NCBI RefSeq assembly: GCF_014652355.1 | Contig: NZ_BMYQ01000003.1 | Coordinates: 1 to 64,000 of the forward strand | Direction: 5' to 3' | DNA from: Gemmobacter lanyuensis | GTDB taxonomy: Bacteria; Pseudomonadota; Alphaproteobacteria; Rhodobacterales; Rhodobacteraceae | Length of the DNA stretch: 64,000 bases | In this document: positions 8,064 to 18,262 of the stretch, in pieces | How positions within the stretch are numbered: the stretch's first letter is position 1 | Layout: the number at the start of each line of letters is the position of its first letter | Notes under the pieces: generated by a model | The model's database searches: none | Told to the model about the DNA's origin: nothing | The model's input: the letters and a program-made list of their open reading frames with translations, nothing else | Translations under genes and position numbers: made by a program

Positions 8064-8981
8064 TCACAGTTTCAGCGCGGGGATGATCTGCTTCTTGCGG
8101 CTCATCACGCCCGGCAGGACGACGGTATCGCCTTCGACGGTGCAGCCAAAGCTGGCCTCGGCCAGCGATTTGACCAGATCATTCGGCACGAGAAGGGTTG
8201 CTTCCTCGCGGATGATGTCCACCACGAAGAGAAGCACCTGATCGGCGCCGTCTTCCTGGGCGACGGTTTCCATCGCGGCCATGAGGCTGGCCTTGCGGTC
8301 CAGCACGACCTTGGGGGCGGTGGTTTCCAGAACGCTCACCCGCAGTTCCTTGCCGGCGACGTTATATTCCTTGCTGTCCATCCGGAGGAGTTCGGCATCC
8401 GAGAAGGCCGAAACGTCGGACTTCGCCTCGAACATCGCGGCGGCGAATTCGGGGATCGAAACGCCCAGATCGGCGGCAAGCTTTTCGGCCACGGCGCGGT
8501 CATGCGCGGTGGTGGTGGGGCTGCGGAATTCGAGCGTGTCCGACAGGATGCAGGAAAGCATCGCGCCTTTGATGCCGCGCGGGGCCTTGGCCACGTCATC
8601 GCCCATCAGGTCGAACATGATGGTCGAGGTGCAGGCGAGCGGGCGGATGGTGATGTCGATCGGGGTCTTGGTCTTGAGGCCGCCGACCAGCATGTGATGG
8701 TCGATGATTGCAAGCAGGTTCGCCTCATGGATCGAGGCGGGCAGTTCGGCCGGGTTGTTCGTATCGACCACGACGACCGGTTCGCCCGCGGCGAGATCCT
8801 GGATGATCTGCGGCTTGGGCAGGTCCCAGTGCTTGAGGACGAAGGCCGCTTCGGTATTGGGTTCGCCCAGGAGCACGGCCTCGGCCGGGGTGCCTTTCAC
8901 CTCGGAAAGATACCAGGCCCAGGCGATGGGCGAGCCGGTGGAATCGGTGTCGGGGGATTTGTGGCCGAAAACCTTGATCAT
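8064..8981 (-). CDS. ppaC: Manganese-dependent inorganic pyrophosphatase
   Basis: This 305-aa family II pyrophosphatase of the DHH phosphoesterase superfamily hydrolyses PPi and pulls biosynthetic reactions forward. The metal-site motifs are visible: FGHKSPDTDS near the start, VVVDTNN around residue 72 and the DHH motif in AIIDHHMLVGG near residue 93. The C-terminal DHHA2 domain contains the basic block GVMSRKKQIIPAL. Length matches the family. A hairpin terminator follows its stop. Upstream lies a repeat element at 9075-9146 rather than a coding neighbour, so it is probably transcribed alone. Confidence 0.95.
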   Translation of the reverse strand: MIKVFGHKSPDTDSTGSPIAWAWYLSEVKGTPAEAVLLGEPNTEAAFVLKHWDLPKPQIIQDLAAGEPVVVVDTNNPAELPASIHEANLLAIIDHHMLVGGLKTKTPIDITIRPLACTSTIMFDLMGDDVAKAPRGIKGAMLSCILSDTLEFRSPTTTAHDRAVAEKLAADLGVSIPEFAAAMFEAKSDVSAFSDAELLRMDSKEYNVAGKELRVSVLETTAPKVVLDRKASLMAAMETVAQEDGADQVLLFVVDIIREEATLLVPNDLVKSLAEASFGCTVEGDTVVLPGVMSRKKQIIPALKL

Positions 8982-9074
8982 GGAAGCATCCGTGGGCTGA
9001 ATGGGTTCGGCGCCTTATAGGCAAGCTTTTCGGGCTTGTCACGGTGACAGGGGCGCGCGTCCTTTGCGGGACGG

Positions 9075-9146
9075 GAGGAGGGCTGTCTGCCCTCCTCTTG
9101 GCCTGCGGCCAATTCACCTCCCGAGGATATTTTCGGACAGAAAATG
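9075..9146 (+). repeat. Intergenic hairpin + GGATATTTT repeat, copy 1
   Basis: A GAGGAGGGC/GCCCTCCTC hairpin with loop TGTCT is followed by a small TTGGCC/GGCCAA hairpin and the tail CCCGAGGATATTTTCGGACA plus GAAAATG. The same arrangement recurs at 43377 and 53231, and inverted at 43445. It lies between the end of the TraB-like gene and the ppaC start. Confidence 0.7.
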
Positions 9147-9149
9147 GGA

Positions 9150-10172
9150 TCAGGGGCTGAGTTGGGTGATGGTCCAACCGCGTTGTGCGAGGAGGTTCAG
9201 CACGCCCTGTTCGCCTGCGAGATGGAGGGCGCCGAAGGCCACGAAGGTTTCGCCTTGGGCGGCGGCCTCTTCGATGACGGGGATCCAGGATTGGTTGCGG
9301 CGGGTCATCAGCAGGGTTTCCATCTGGGCGAATTCCGCATTGGCGCGATCGGGCGTGTAGCCGGGGAGCTTTGCGGTGGTCAGACGCAGAAATTCCCAGA
9401 TGCGGCGGCTTTCGCCGCGGAAATAGGCATCGGCCATGGTGGCAGAGTAATCGGCCACGTGATCCTCCATCAGCAGCGAGGAGCGGAGCATGGCGAGTTG
9501 GTCTTCGGCCGACATCGTGTCGAAGATGGTGAAAAGGGTGGTATGGGGTTCGAGGGCGCGGACCGGCAGGCCGCGGTCGGCGGCCATGGCCATGACGCGG
9601 TGATCGAGGCCCTTGCCTGCCGCGACGGCGCCCATGTCGCAGGGCGGCACCGCCAGCAGCGAGGCGAGATACCAGGGGCGCATCTTGGCGGCCATGATCG
9701 CGGGGATGTTGCGGGCGGCAAGAGCGGCGCTGAGACCCTGCCAATCTTCGGCCGGGAGTTGCTGCATCAGGCTTGGCCCTTCGGTGAGGAAGAGGAGGCC
9801 GGGGTTTTCGGCGATGTCGCGGCGAAGGGCCTTTTCCTCTTCCGGGCCGGCCTCGACCAGAAGCTGGGTGGCGCGGGCGAGGAGGGGGGTGAGGGTGCTG
9901 ATCATCCGGTCGTGCCGGTGGTCGGAGAGGTGATAGGTGCCAAGAAGGGTCAGCCGGTCGGTGCCGCGGGTGGCCTGCCAGAGGTTGCCGCGGGCGAAGG
10001 GCTGGCGGTCGGTGGCGGCGGTTAGGCGGGCCGATTCGTCGGGCGAGAGGGCATCGAGGAGGTTTTGCCCGGTGCAACGGGCCTGAGCCGGGCTGGCCAG
10101 CAAGGTCAGCAGCGGCAGTAGAAGGGCCAGGAAATGCAGGCGGAAGCGGCGGAAAAGATGTGACATTCGCAT
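9150..10172 (-). CDS. TraB/GumN family protein
   Basis: This 340-aa secreted or membrane-tethered protein has a clear signal peptide (FLALLLPLLTLLASPAQA, residues about 14-31). Two short conserved histidine motifs mark the TraB/PrgY/GumN family: LLGTYHLSDHRHD near the N-terminus and FVAFGALHLAGEQGVLNLL at the C-terminal end. The family is proposed to be metallopeptidase-like; no substrate is established. ATG 10172 has AAGGA at about 9 bases; an ATG at 10166 is the alternative. Its stop lies next to the repeat element at 9075-9146. It is divergent from groESL with no shared function evident. Confidence 0.88.
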   Translation of the reverse strand: MRMSHLFRRFRLHFLALLLPLLTLLASPAQARCTGQNLLDALSPDESARLTAATDRQPFARGNLWQATRGTDRLTLLGTYHLSDHRHDRMISTLTPLLARATQLLVEAGPEEEKALRRDIAENPGLLFLTEGPSLMQQLPAEDWQGLSAALAARNIPAIMAAKMRPWYLASLLAVPPCDMGAVAAGKGLDHRVMAMAADRGLPVRALEPHTTLFTIFDTMSAEDQLAMLRSSLLMEDHVADYSATMADAYFRGESRRIWEFLRLTTAKLPGYTPDRANAEFAQMETLLMTRRNQSWIPVIEEAAAQGETFVAFGALHLAGEQGVLNLLAQRGWTITQLSP

Positions 10173-10264
10173 GACGGAATCCTTGCACGGAACCCCCTGT
10201 GGGGGAAGGCGGAACCGCATCACGCCTGCAACACCGATCCGTGAAAATTTTCGCAACGTGGGCG

Positions 10265-10293
10265 TTGACAGGCCGCGGAGCCATGCCTAACTG
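10265..10293 (+). promoter_or_regulatory. groESL promoter
   Basis: TTGACA at 10265-10270 and TAACTG at 10288-10293 are separated by 17 bases. The predicted start falls at the left edge of the CIRCE element, the usual arrangement for HrcA control. Confidence 0.65.
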
Positions 10294-10301
10294 TTGCGCC
10301 G

Positions 10302-10328
10302 TTGGCACTCGATCTCGGTGAGTGCCAA
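10302..10328 (+). promoter_or_regulatory. CIRCE operator (HrcA site)
   Basis: A perfect inverted repeat, TTGGCACTC - 9 bases - GAGTGCCAA, matches the CIRCE consensus (TTAGCACTC-N9-GAGTGCTAA) with one symmetrical change. It sits between the promoter and groES. HrcA repression of groESL through this element is well established; hrcA itself is not in the window. Confidence 0.95.
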
Positions 10329-10365
10329 TCGAATTCAAACTGGATACCCATGGGAGTGTTACCAG

Positions 10366-10653
10366 ATGGCTTTCAAACCGCTGCATGACCGTGTGCTGGT
10401 CCGTCGTGTGCAGAGCGACGAAAAGACCAAGGGCGGGCTGATCATCCCCGACACCGCCAAGGAAAAGCCGGCAGAGGGCGAAGTCGTCTCCTGCGGCGAC
10501 GGCGCACGCAAGGACTCGGGCGAGCTGATCGCGATGTCGGTCAAGGCTGGCGACCGCGTGCTGTTCGGCAAATGGTCGGGCACCGAAGTCACCCTGAACG
10601 GTGAAGAGCTGCTGATCATGAAGGAAAGCGACATCCTCGGCATCATCGGCTGA
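10366..10653 (+). CDS. groES: Co-chaperonin GroES
   Basis: This 95-aa heptameric lid protein caps the GroEL chamber. It starts [14 protein letters not shown], contains the mobile-loop region [19 protein letters not shown] and ends in the usual [18 protein letters not shown] 10366 matches family length; an upstream in-frame reading would extend into the CIRCE region and is rejected. It is 78 bases upstream of groEL and shares its promoter and CIRCE operator, so heat-shock induction through HrcA is expected. Confidence 0.98.
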   Translation: MAFKPLHDRVLVRRVQSDEKTKGGLIIPDTAKEKPAEGEVVSCGDGARKDSGELIAMSVKAGDRVLFGKWSGTEVTLNGEELLIMKESDILGIIG

Positions 10654-10707
10654 GGACTGCGGGCGGTGCGCCCGGCGCGCACCCCGCAATCGCGTTTCCC
10701 AATCTGA

Positions 10708-12369
<1,662 letters not shown>

Positions 12370-12395
12370 TCCACCTCCCGGTCAAAGGGACAGGG

Positions 12396-12422
12396 AAAGG
12401 GCGCCTCCGGGCGCCCTTTTTC
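12396..12422 (+). terminator. groESL terminator
   Basis: A 10-bp stem (AAAGGGCGCC with GGCGCCCTTT) and TCCG loop are followed by a T run, 27 bases past the groEL stop. Confidence 0.9.
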
Positions 12423-12492
12423 ATGGCGCGATGGGGCTTGTCTTGGCGCGGGGGTGGGGGCAGGGTGGCGCTGTCCCGATGCGGAGGATCAG

Positions 12493-12897
12493 ATGTCGGA
12501 TCGCTACGGAAGCATCGCCAAGTCGATTTCCCGGCTTTGCGGGCGTCAATCGACCTTTCTGCTGGCCATCGGGGTCATTGTGGTCTGGGTCGTGACGGGG
12601 CCGATCTTCGGCTTCTCCGATACCTGGCAGCTGGTGATCAACACCGGCACCACCATCGTGACCTTCCTGATGGTCTTTCTGATCCAGAACACGCAAAACC
12701 GCGACACCGCGGCCATCCAGCTGAAGCTTGATGAGCTGATCCGCGCCACGCAGGGCGCCCATAATGCGCTGCTGGATCTGGAAGAGCTGGAGGAAGGCCG
12801 CTTGGAGGCCTTCCGCCTGCGCTATGAACGGCTGGCCGCAGAGGCTCGCCAGAGGCTGGAGCGGGGCGAGCCGGATACCGACACGCCCGACGCCTGA
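12493..12897 (+). CDS. Low-affinity iron permease family membrane protein
   Basis: This 134-aa protein has two hydrophobic segments: about residues 20-40 (TFLLAIGVIVVWVVTGPIFG) and 47-70 (QLVINTGTTIVTFLMVFLIQ). The second is followed by NTQNRDTAAIQLKLDELIRA. That block is the signature of the low-affinity iron permease family (Fet4-like domain, PF04120). Bacterial members are half-length compared with yeast Fet4 and have no proven iron transport. The C-terminal third is charged and probably a cytosolic coiled coil. ATG 12493 follows a GGAGG sequence. It stands alone between the groEL terminator and convergent purK. Confidence 0.82.
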   Translation: MSDRYGSIAKSISRLCGRQSTFLLAIGVIVVWVVTGPIFGFSDTWQLVINTGTTIVTFLMVFLIQNTQNRDTAAIQLKLDELIRATQGAHNALLDLEELEEGRLEAFRLRYERLAAEARQRLERGEPDTDTPDA

Positions 12898-12902
12898 CCC
12901 CA

Positions 12903-13976
12903 TCACCCCTTGGTGACGATGCGGTTCACATGGCCCATCTTGCGGCCAGGGCGGGCTTCGGCCTTGCCATACATATGCAGGGCCGCGTTCTTTTCGCGGG
13001 CGATGGCGGGCACACGCAGCACATCATCCCCGATCAGGTTTTCCATCACCACATCGGCATGGCGCGACCCGTCCCCCAGCGGCCAACCGGCCACGGCGCG
13101 GATGTGCTGTTCGAACTGGTCGATGGCGCAGCCGTTTTGCGTCCAGTGGCCGGAATTATGGACGCGCGGCGCGATTTCGTTCACCAGCAGGCCCTGATCG
13201 GTCACGAAAAGCTCAACCCCCATGACCCCGACATAGTCCAGCGCATTGAGGATGCGCGCGGCCAGCAGCACCGCATCGGTGCGCTGTGCGAGCGTCAGGC
13301 GGGCCGGGATGGTGGTGGTATGCAGGATGCCGTCGCGATGCACATTCTCGCCGGGATCGAAACAGGCGACCGACCCGTCGAGGCCGCGCGCGGCGATGAC
13401 CGACACTTCATGGCTGAAAGAAATGAAGCCCTCCAGCACTGCCGGGGCGCCGTTCATGGCGGCCAGCGCGTCGGCGGCATCTTCGGGCGCGCGCAGCCGG
13501 GCCTGACCCTTGCCGTCGTAGCCCAGACGCGTGGTCTTGAGAATGGCGGGCGTGCCGATCCGCGCAATTGCGGCGTCAAGGTCGGCGGCGGAATTCACCT
13601 CGGCCCAGGGGGCGGTCGCAAGGCCCAAATCGTTCAGGAAGGTCTTTTCCGACACGCGGTCCTGGCTGACGGCCAGGGCGCGGCGGTTCGGGCGGATCGG
13701 GCGGGCGGCCTCAAGAATATCCAGCGCGGCGGTGGGGATATTCTCGAATTCATAGGTGATGACATCGACCGAGGCGGCAAAGGCGCGCAGGGCCTCGGCG
13801 TCGTCATAGCCCGCCGTGGTCAGGCGGTCGGCCACATGGGCGGCCGGCGGATTGGCGGCCGGTTCATAGACATGGGTCCGGAACCCCAGACGCGAGGCCG
13901 CGACAGACAGCATCCGGCCCAGCTGACCGCCGCCCAGAATGCCGATGACAGCGCCAGAGGGGAGGGGATCATTCAT
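12903..13976 (-). CDS. purK: N5-carboxyaminoimidazole ribonucleotide synthase
   Basis: This 357-aa ATP-grasp enzyme converts AIR, bicarbonate and ATP to N5-CAIR in de novo purine synthesis. Motifs are [17 protein letters not shown], the adenine-binding [10 protein letters not shown] region, [14 protein letters not shown] and the metal-binding [20 protein letters not shown] 13976 overlaps the end of purE by eight bases, so the two subunits of the two-step AIR carboxylation are translationally coupled. A longer in-frame reading upstream would run through purE and is rejected. Its end is convergent with the iron-permease-like gene. Confidence 0.96.
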   Translation of the reverse strand: MNDPLPSGAVIGILGGGQLGRMLSVAASRLGFRTHVYEPAANPPAAHVADRLTTAGYDDAEALRAFAASVDVITYEFENIPTAALDILEAARPIRPNRRALAVSQDRVSEKTFLNDLGLATAPWAEVNSAADLDAAIARIGTPAILKTTRLGYDGKGQARLRAPEDAADALAAMNGAPAVLEGFISFSHEVSVIAARGLDGSVACFDPGENVHRDGILHTTTIPARLTLAQRTDAVLLAARILNALDYVGVMGVELFVTDQGLLVNEIAPRVHNSGHWTQNGCAIDQFEQHIRAVAGWPLGDGSRHADVVMENLIGDDVLRVPAIAREKNAALHMYGKAEARPGRKMGHVNRIVTKG

Positions 13977-14454
13977 CTTTCGGCTCCTCGGGGATCGATG
14001 CGGAAAGGGCGTCGCGCCAGGCGTCGAGGCGGGCGCCAAGGGCGGCATCCGACACGGCAAGGATACCCGCCGCCATCAGCCCGGCATTGGCCGCACCCGC
14101 GGCGCCGATGGCCATGGTCGCCACCGGAAAGCCCTTGGGCATCTGCACGATGGAATAAAGGCTGTCCACGCCAGACAGGGCCTTGGTCTGCACCGGCACG
14201 CCGATCACCGGCACGCGGGTCTTCGAGGCCATCATCCCCGGCAGATGCGCGGCACCGCCTGCCCCGGCGATGATCACCTTCAGGCCACGGTCCACGGCGG
14301 TCTTGCCATAGGTCCACAGACGGTCGGGGGTGCGATGGGCCGAGACGATCTTGGCCTCATAGGAAATGCCCAGCTCATCCAGGATGGCGGCCGCTTCGCG
14401 CATGGTCGCCCAGTCGGACTGGCTGCCCATGATGATTCCGACGTCTACGGACAT
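13969..14454 (-). CDS. purE: N5-CAIR mutase (class I PurE)
   Basis: This 161-aa enzyme moves the carboxyl group of N5-CAIR to give CAIR. The family motifs [24 protein letters not shown] (with the catalytic His) and [17 protein letters not shown] are all present. It precedes and overlaps purK. A 7-bp hairpin (GGCAGGC 14472-14478, GCCTGCC 14485-14491) lies in its 5' leader about 17 bases before the start codon; it is not a known purine riboswitch. Confidence 0.96.
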   Translation of the reverse strand: MSVDVGIIMGSQSDWATMREAAAILDELGISYEAKIVSAHRTPDRLWTYGKTAVDRGLKVIIAGAGGAAHLPGMMASKTRVPVIGVPVQTKALSGVDSLYSIVQMPKGFPVATMAIGAAGAANAGLMAAGILAVSDAALGARLDAWRDALSASIPEEPKDE

Positions 14455-14545
14455 CTCTTTCCCCTGTCTGGGGCAGGCGCATCTGCCTGCCGGGCCCTTT
14501 GTTTTGAAGGGGCTTTAGCGTTTCGGGGACGCAGGGGCAAGCGGA

Positions 14546-14764
14546 TCAGGCGATGATATCGGGGATCAGGCTGTCTTCGATCTTTACGATCTGATCCTTG
14601 AGCGCGAGCTTCTGTTTCTTCAGCCGCCGCAGCGTCAGCTGATCGGGGCGCCCCGTCGATTCCAGCGCGTGGATGGCTTCGTCCAGATCCCGATGTTCCC
14701 GCCTCAGCACCTCAAGCCGGATGCGGAGCATTTCTTCGAGATTGAGTTCCATCGAAGCGTTCAT
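14546..14764 (-). CDS. YdcH/DUF465 family small protein
   Basis: This 72-aa, largely alpha-helical, charged protein has the DUF465 pattern LRREHRDLDEAIHAL and LRRLKKQKLALKDQIVKIE. Function is unknown in the family. ATG 14764 is chosen: AGGA lies 6 bases upstream, whereas it would touch the start codon of an ATG at 14770. It is divergent from hsp20, and this YdcH - Hsp20 - DUF1150 arrangement is familiar from Rhodobacterales genomes. Confidence 0.88.
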   Translation of the reverse strand: MNASMELNLEEMLRIRLEVLRREHRDLDEAIHALESTGRPDQLTLRRLKKQKLALKDQIVKIEDSLIPDIIA

Positions 14765-14899
14765 GGGCATTCCTGGCAGGCGGTGAGGCGTGGCCCTGTT
14801 CGAGTCGCACGCGATCTATTGTACAAATATACCGATTTTTCCGTGCTTTGGGAAGGAATCTGCGCTGCATTTGCATCATGGTCCGACCGGGTCTTGGCC

Positions 14900-14928
14900 C
14901 TTGCACCGCGGCGCCGGGCGCCCCATAT
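14900..14928 (+). promoter_or_regulatory. Sigma-32 (RpoH)-type promoter of hsp20
   Basis: CTTGCAC at 14900-14906 and CCCCATAT at 14921-14928, spaced 14 bases, closely match the RpoH consensus CTTGAAA-N11-16-CCCCATNT. It lies 65 bases upstream of the hsp20 start. Confidence 0.8.
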
Positions 14929-14993
14929 TCGACTTATGCCGCGATGCCCGACAGGGGTCCGGCGCGAACTGTCGCTTACACAAGGGCAAGTCG

Positions 14994-15449
14994 ATGACCA
15001 AGATCAGTTTCGGGGCTCATCCCTATCTGCTCGGGTTCGAACAGCTGGAACGGCTGGTTGAACGCACCGCGAAATCGGGGGACGGCTATCCGCCCTTCAA
15101 CATCGAGGCGGTGACCGAGAACGCCTATCGCATCACATTGGCCGTCGCCGGTTTCCGCGAAGAAGAACTCGCCATCACGGTTGAGGATCGCCAGCTTGTC
15201 ATCCGCGGTCGTCAGGCCGAGGACGAGGCGACGCGCGTCTGGCTGCACCGGGGCATTGCAAGCCGCGCCTTCCAGCGCAGCTTTGTTCTGGCCGACGGGG
15301 TCGAGGTGGCGGGCGCCCATATGGAACATGGGCTGCTGCACATCGACCTGCGCCGTATCGTGCCCGAGGCCGTCGTCCAGACAATCCCGATCCGGTCGGG
15401 GCGCGCCGATACCCCGCCCGCCCCCGTGAAGCGCATCGAGGCGAAATGA
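14994..15449 (+). CDS. Small heat-shock protein, Hsp20 family
   Basis: This 151-aa ATP-independent holdase has an alpha-crystallin domain at about residues 35-130: YPPFNIEAVTENAYRITLAVAGF, VEDRQLVIRGRQ, then AFQRSFVLADGVEVAGAHMEHGLLHIDL. The C-terminal IPIRSG contains the I-x-I tail motif that docks subunits. This is the IbpA-type layout of alphaproteobacteria. ATG 14994 is supported by AAGGGCAAG upstream; earlier in-frame starts would run through the promoter. It is transcribed from an RpoH-type promoter and followed closely by the DUF1150 gene, so both should rise on heat shock. Confidence 0.95.
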   Translation: MTKISFGAHPYLLGFEQLERLVERTAKSGDGYPPFNIEAVTENAYRITLAVAGFREEELAITVEDRQLVIRGRQAEDEATRVWLHRGIASRAFQRSFVLADGVEVAGAHMEHGLLHIDLRRIVPEAVVQTIPIRSGRADTPPAPVKRIEAK

Positions 15450-15461
15450 GGAGACCCCATC

Positions 15462-15689
15462 ATGGATGTGAAAGTCGATTTCCTGCCTGAAGCCGAAAGC
15501 CGCATCGTCTATGTCCGCCCCGTTGCGGTGGCGGACCTTCCCGATGAGCTGCGCGCCCAGGCGGCGGGTGTTGAGACGCTTTATGCCGTGCATCGCCCGG
15601 ACGGCGAGCGGCTGGCGCTGGTCCGCGACCGCAGCCTTGCCTTTGCCCTCGCCCGCCAGAACGATCTGGCCCCGGTCAGCGCGCACTGA
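15462..15689 (+). CDS. DUF1150 family protein
   Basis: This 75-aa protein is of the DUF1150 type, with the conserved stretch VADLPDELRAQAAG, LYAVHRPDGERLALV and the C-terminal LAFALARQNDLAPVSAH. It has no signal peptide or membrane segment. It lies 12 bases after hsp20 with a GAGGAG ribosome-binding site, so it belongs to the same heat-shock transcript. Biochemical function is unknown; co-occurrence with Hsp20 suggests a stress-related helper role (inference). Confidence 0.9.
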   Translation: MDVKVDFLPEAESRIVYVRPVAVADLPDELRAQAAGVETLYAVHRPDGERLALVRDRSLAFALARQNDLAPVSAH

Positions 15690-15709
15690 GCGACCAAGCC
15701 CAGGATAGG

Positions 15710-15737
15710 AAAACGGCGCCCCGGTGGGCGCCGTTTT
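15710..15737. terminator. Bidirectional terminator between DUF1150 and trxB
   Basis: A perfect 12-bp stem, AAAACGGCGCCC (15710-15721) with GGGCGCCGTTTT (15726-15737), has loop CGGT. A and T runs on both flanks serve the two convergent genes. Confidence 0.9.
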
Positions 15738-15755
15738 GCATTTCAGGGGGGCGGA

Positions 15756-16784
<1,029 letters not shown>

Positions 16785-16918
16785 TCACGTTCTGTTGCGC
16801 GTTTCAAAACACCGTATTGGGCGAAAGAATATTGCGCCGGGGGGCGTAAAATCCTAATGTCCGCGCAAACACGCCGCCGGGACACCCCCGAGCGGTGCAA
16901 GAACAAGGAAAAATGCCC

Positions 16919-17419
16919 ATGGCCGGTTCGAGGCTGGACCCGATCGATCGTCACATTCTGGCCGAGTTGCAGGCAGATGGCCGGATGACGAATGTCGAAT
17001 TGGCCAAGCGTGTCGGCATCTCGGCGCCGCCCTGTCTGCGCCGTGTCCGCACGCTGGAGGAGGCGGGCTATATTCGTGGCTATCACGCCGACATTGACGC
17101 CCGCGAGCTAGGTTTCGAAGTGGCGGTCTTTGCCATGGTGCGGTTGCACAGCCAGGCCGAGTCGGACCTGTCGGCCTTTGAGGCGCGCTGCCGCGATTGG
17201 CCGCTTGTCCGCGAATGCCACATGCTGAATGGCGAGATCGACTTTATCCTGAAATGCGTGGCGCCTGATCTTTCGACCTTCCAGACCTTCCTGACCGGGG
17301 AGCTTCTGAAGGCCGACAATGTGGCAAGCGTGAAGACGAGCCTGGTGATCCGCTGCGCCAAGGATGAGCCGGGCTTGCCTTTCGACGTGCTGGAAGAGCG
17401 GCTGACCCGCAACGCCTGA
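16919..17419 (+). CDS. Lrp/AsnC family transcriptional regulator
   Basis: This 166-aa regulator has an N-terminal HTH (LDPIDRHILAELQADGRMTNVELAKRVGISAPPCLRRV) and a C-terminal RAM ligand-binding domain containing CHMLNGEIDFILKCVAPDL. The family senses amino acids as octamers and often autoregulates. ATG 16919 is preferred because AAGGA lies 9 bases upstream; ATG 16913 is only 3 bases from it. The gene diverges from trxB across a 221-bp gap that includes an AT-rich patch at about 16820-16860, a natural place for Lrp sites. A strong terminator follows. Ligand unknown. Confidence 0.93.
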   Translation: MAGSRLDPIDRHILAELQADGRMTNVELAKRVGISAPPCLRRVRTLEEAGYIRGYHADIDARELGFEVAVFAMVRLHSQAESDLSAFEARCRDWPLVRECHMLNGEIDFILKCVAPDLSTFQTFLTGELLKADNVASVKTSLVIRCAKDEPGLPFDVLEERLTRNA

Positions 17420-17441
17420 TAGCCCCGTTCGGGTCTGACGC

Positions 17442-17466
17442 AAAGCCGCCTTCGGGCGGCTTTTTT
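17442..17466 (+). terminator. lrp terminator
   Basis: A 9-bp stem AAAGCCGCC/GGCGGCTTT with loop TTCG runs into six Ts, 23 bases past the stop codon. Confidence 0.9.
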
Positions 17467-17502
17467 CATGGGTTCAAGATGCGGGGGCTCAGAATCAGAA
17501 CA

Positions 17503-17545
17503 GGCGGCCCCTTGTCGCTGTGCAGAGGTTCACAGCAGGGCCGCC
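17503..17545. ncRNA. Possible small RNA or structured element (nested stem-loop)
   Basis: An outer 8-bp stem (GGCGGCCC 17503-17510 with GGGCCGCC 17538-17545) encloses an inner 6-bp stem (GCTGTG 17517-17522 with CACAGC 17531-17536) and an 8-base loop. It lies in a stretch of about 400 bases with no convincing gene (17467-17873). A further GCCGG/CCGGC pair occurs at 17567-17585. It matches no RNA family that I recognise (SRP, 6S, tmRNA and RNase P RNA were considered and not matched). Confidence 0.3.
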
Positions 17546-17815
17546 CGTCCAGAGCTTTCACTGAATGCCGGTCGGACAATCCGGCAACAGATGCTGGGGT
17601 GCCGCAGGAACTTGCCCTTGGTCTTACCGCGCCATCATCTGGCAGACACCTTGTTGGATGTCTTGTAGCAAAGATGGCAAAACCGGGGCGCGCTGTCAAA
17701 GTTAATTCACCTTCGTTCCGCAAACCCGGCGAATTTCCGCAATCTGCGGCACATTGTTTCTGCAACCAAGGCGAAATTCGGGTTTCTTCGACTCAATCTT
17801 TCCGGATCTGACATG
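17546..17815. other. Intergenic stretch without recognisable gene
   Basis: Short open frames exist on both strands, but none has a convincing ribosome-binding site, family motif or codon pattern. The right half is AT-richer than its surroundings (around 17690-17810). No promoter, repeat or tRNA could be assigned. Confidence 0.5.
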
Positions 17816-17851
17816 GCAAAGGCCGCCCCGAAGCCCCGGGGCGGCCTTTGC
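17816..17851 (-). terminator. Terminator of the 52-aa protein gene
   Basis: A perfect 15-bp stem, GCAAAGGCCGCCCCG (17816-17830) with CGGGGCGGCCTTTGC (17837-17851), has a 6-base loop. It begins 22 bases past the stop codon at 17874, which supports a real transcribed gene there. Confidence 0.75.
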
Positions 17852-17873
17852 AAGAGAATCAGCGAAGGTTAGA

Positions 17874-18032
17874 TCAGCGCGCGGCGACGGCCTGCGGCGC
17901 AGAAATGGGCTTTGCCGCGGCGGTTTTCACGGCCTCGGGCTTGCGGCGGTTGCCACGGGTCCAAGGCAGGGCAGGCTGCGCGCCTTCCGAAGCGGCGATC
18001 ACGGATTTCAGCCAGCGGCGTTCCTTTTTCAT
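17874..18032 (-). CDS. Small basic conserved hypothetical protein (52 aa)
   Basis: Reading from ATG 18032 gives a 52-aa basic protein beginning MKKERRWLKSVIAASEGAQP, followed by ALPWTRGNRRKPEAVK and an Ala/Pro-rich tail. An AGGA lies 8 bases upstream of the start, and a 15-bp terminator follows the stop. I recognise this N-terminal pattern as typical of small proteins in Rhodobacteraceae, but no function is known. It has no signal peptide or membrane segment. Charge and size would fit nucleic-acid or ribosome binding, but that is speculation. The gene is easily missed because of its length. Confidence 0.75.
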   Translation of the reverse strand: MKKERRWLKSVIAASEGAQPALPWTRGNRRKPEAVKTAAAKPISAPQAVAAR

Positions 18033-18262
18033 CTTCCGTTCCTTTGCTGCTCGTGCCCTTGGGCGGGGCGTTAACGATTTCGCCCTTTGTGGCAGGGATT
18101 TGCGGCAGGCTTAGGGCGGCGATTGTGGCGGTGCTGCCGTGGATCTGGCCTTTCCGGGCTTTGTGCGGGCCCAAGAAAAACAGGGCTTGCGCGAAACGAT
18201 ACCCCGCATTGGCGGGGACTGTTTCCATCAATTGTGGCGATGCCGTGGCGCCTCCGCGGCGG

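Noticed and set aside
8725..10689. Open frame of 654 codons on the minus strand
   Set aside because: It overlaps ppaC and the TraB-like gene in a different frame and runs antisense into groES; low-complexity Pro/Arg composition.
14472..14491. Purine riboswitch in the purE leader
   Set aside because: Only a simple 7-bp hairpin is present; none of the conserved purine-aptamer junction sequences are seen.
17503..17585. SRP RNA, 6S RNA or tmRNA
   Set aside because: The diagnostic conserved stretches of these RNAs (for example the SRP GGAAGCAGC-type loop) are absent.
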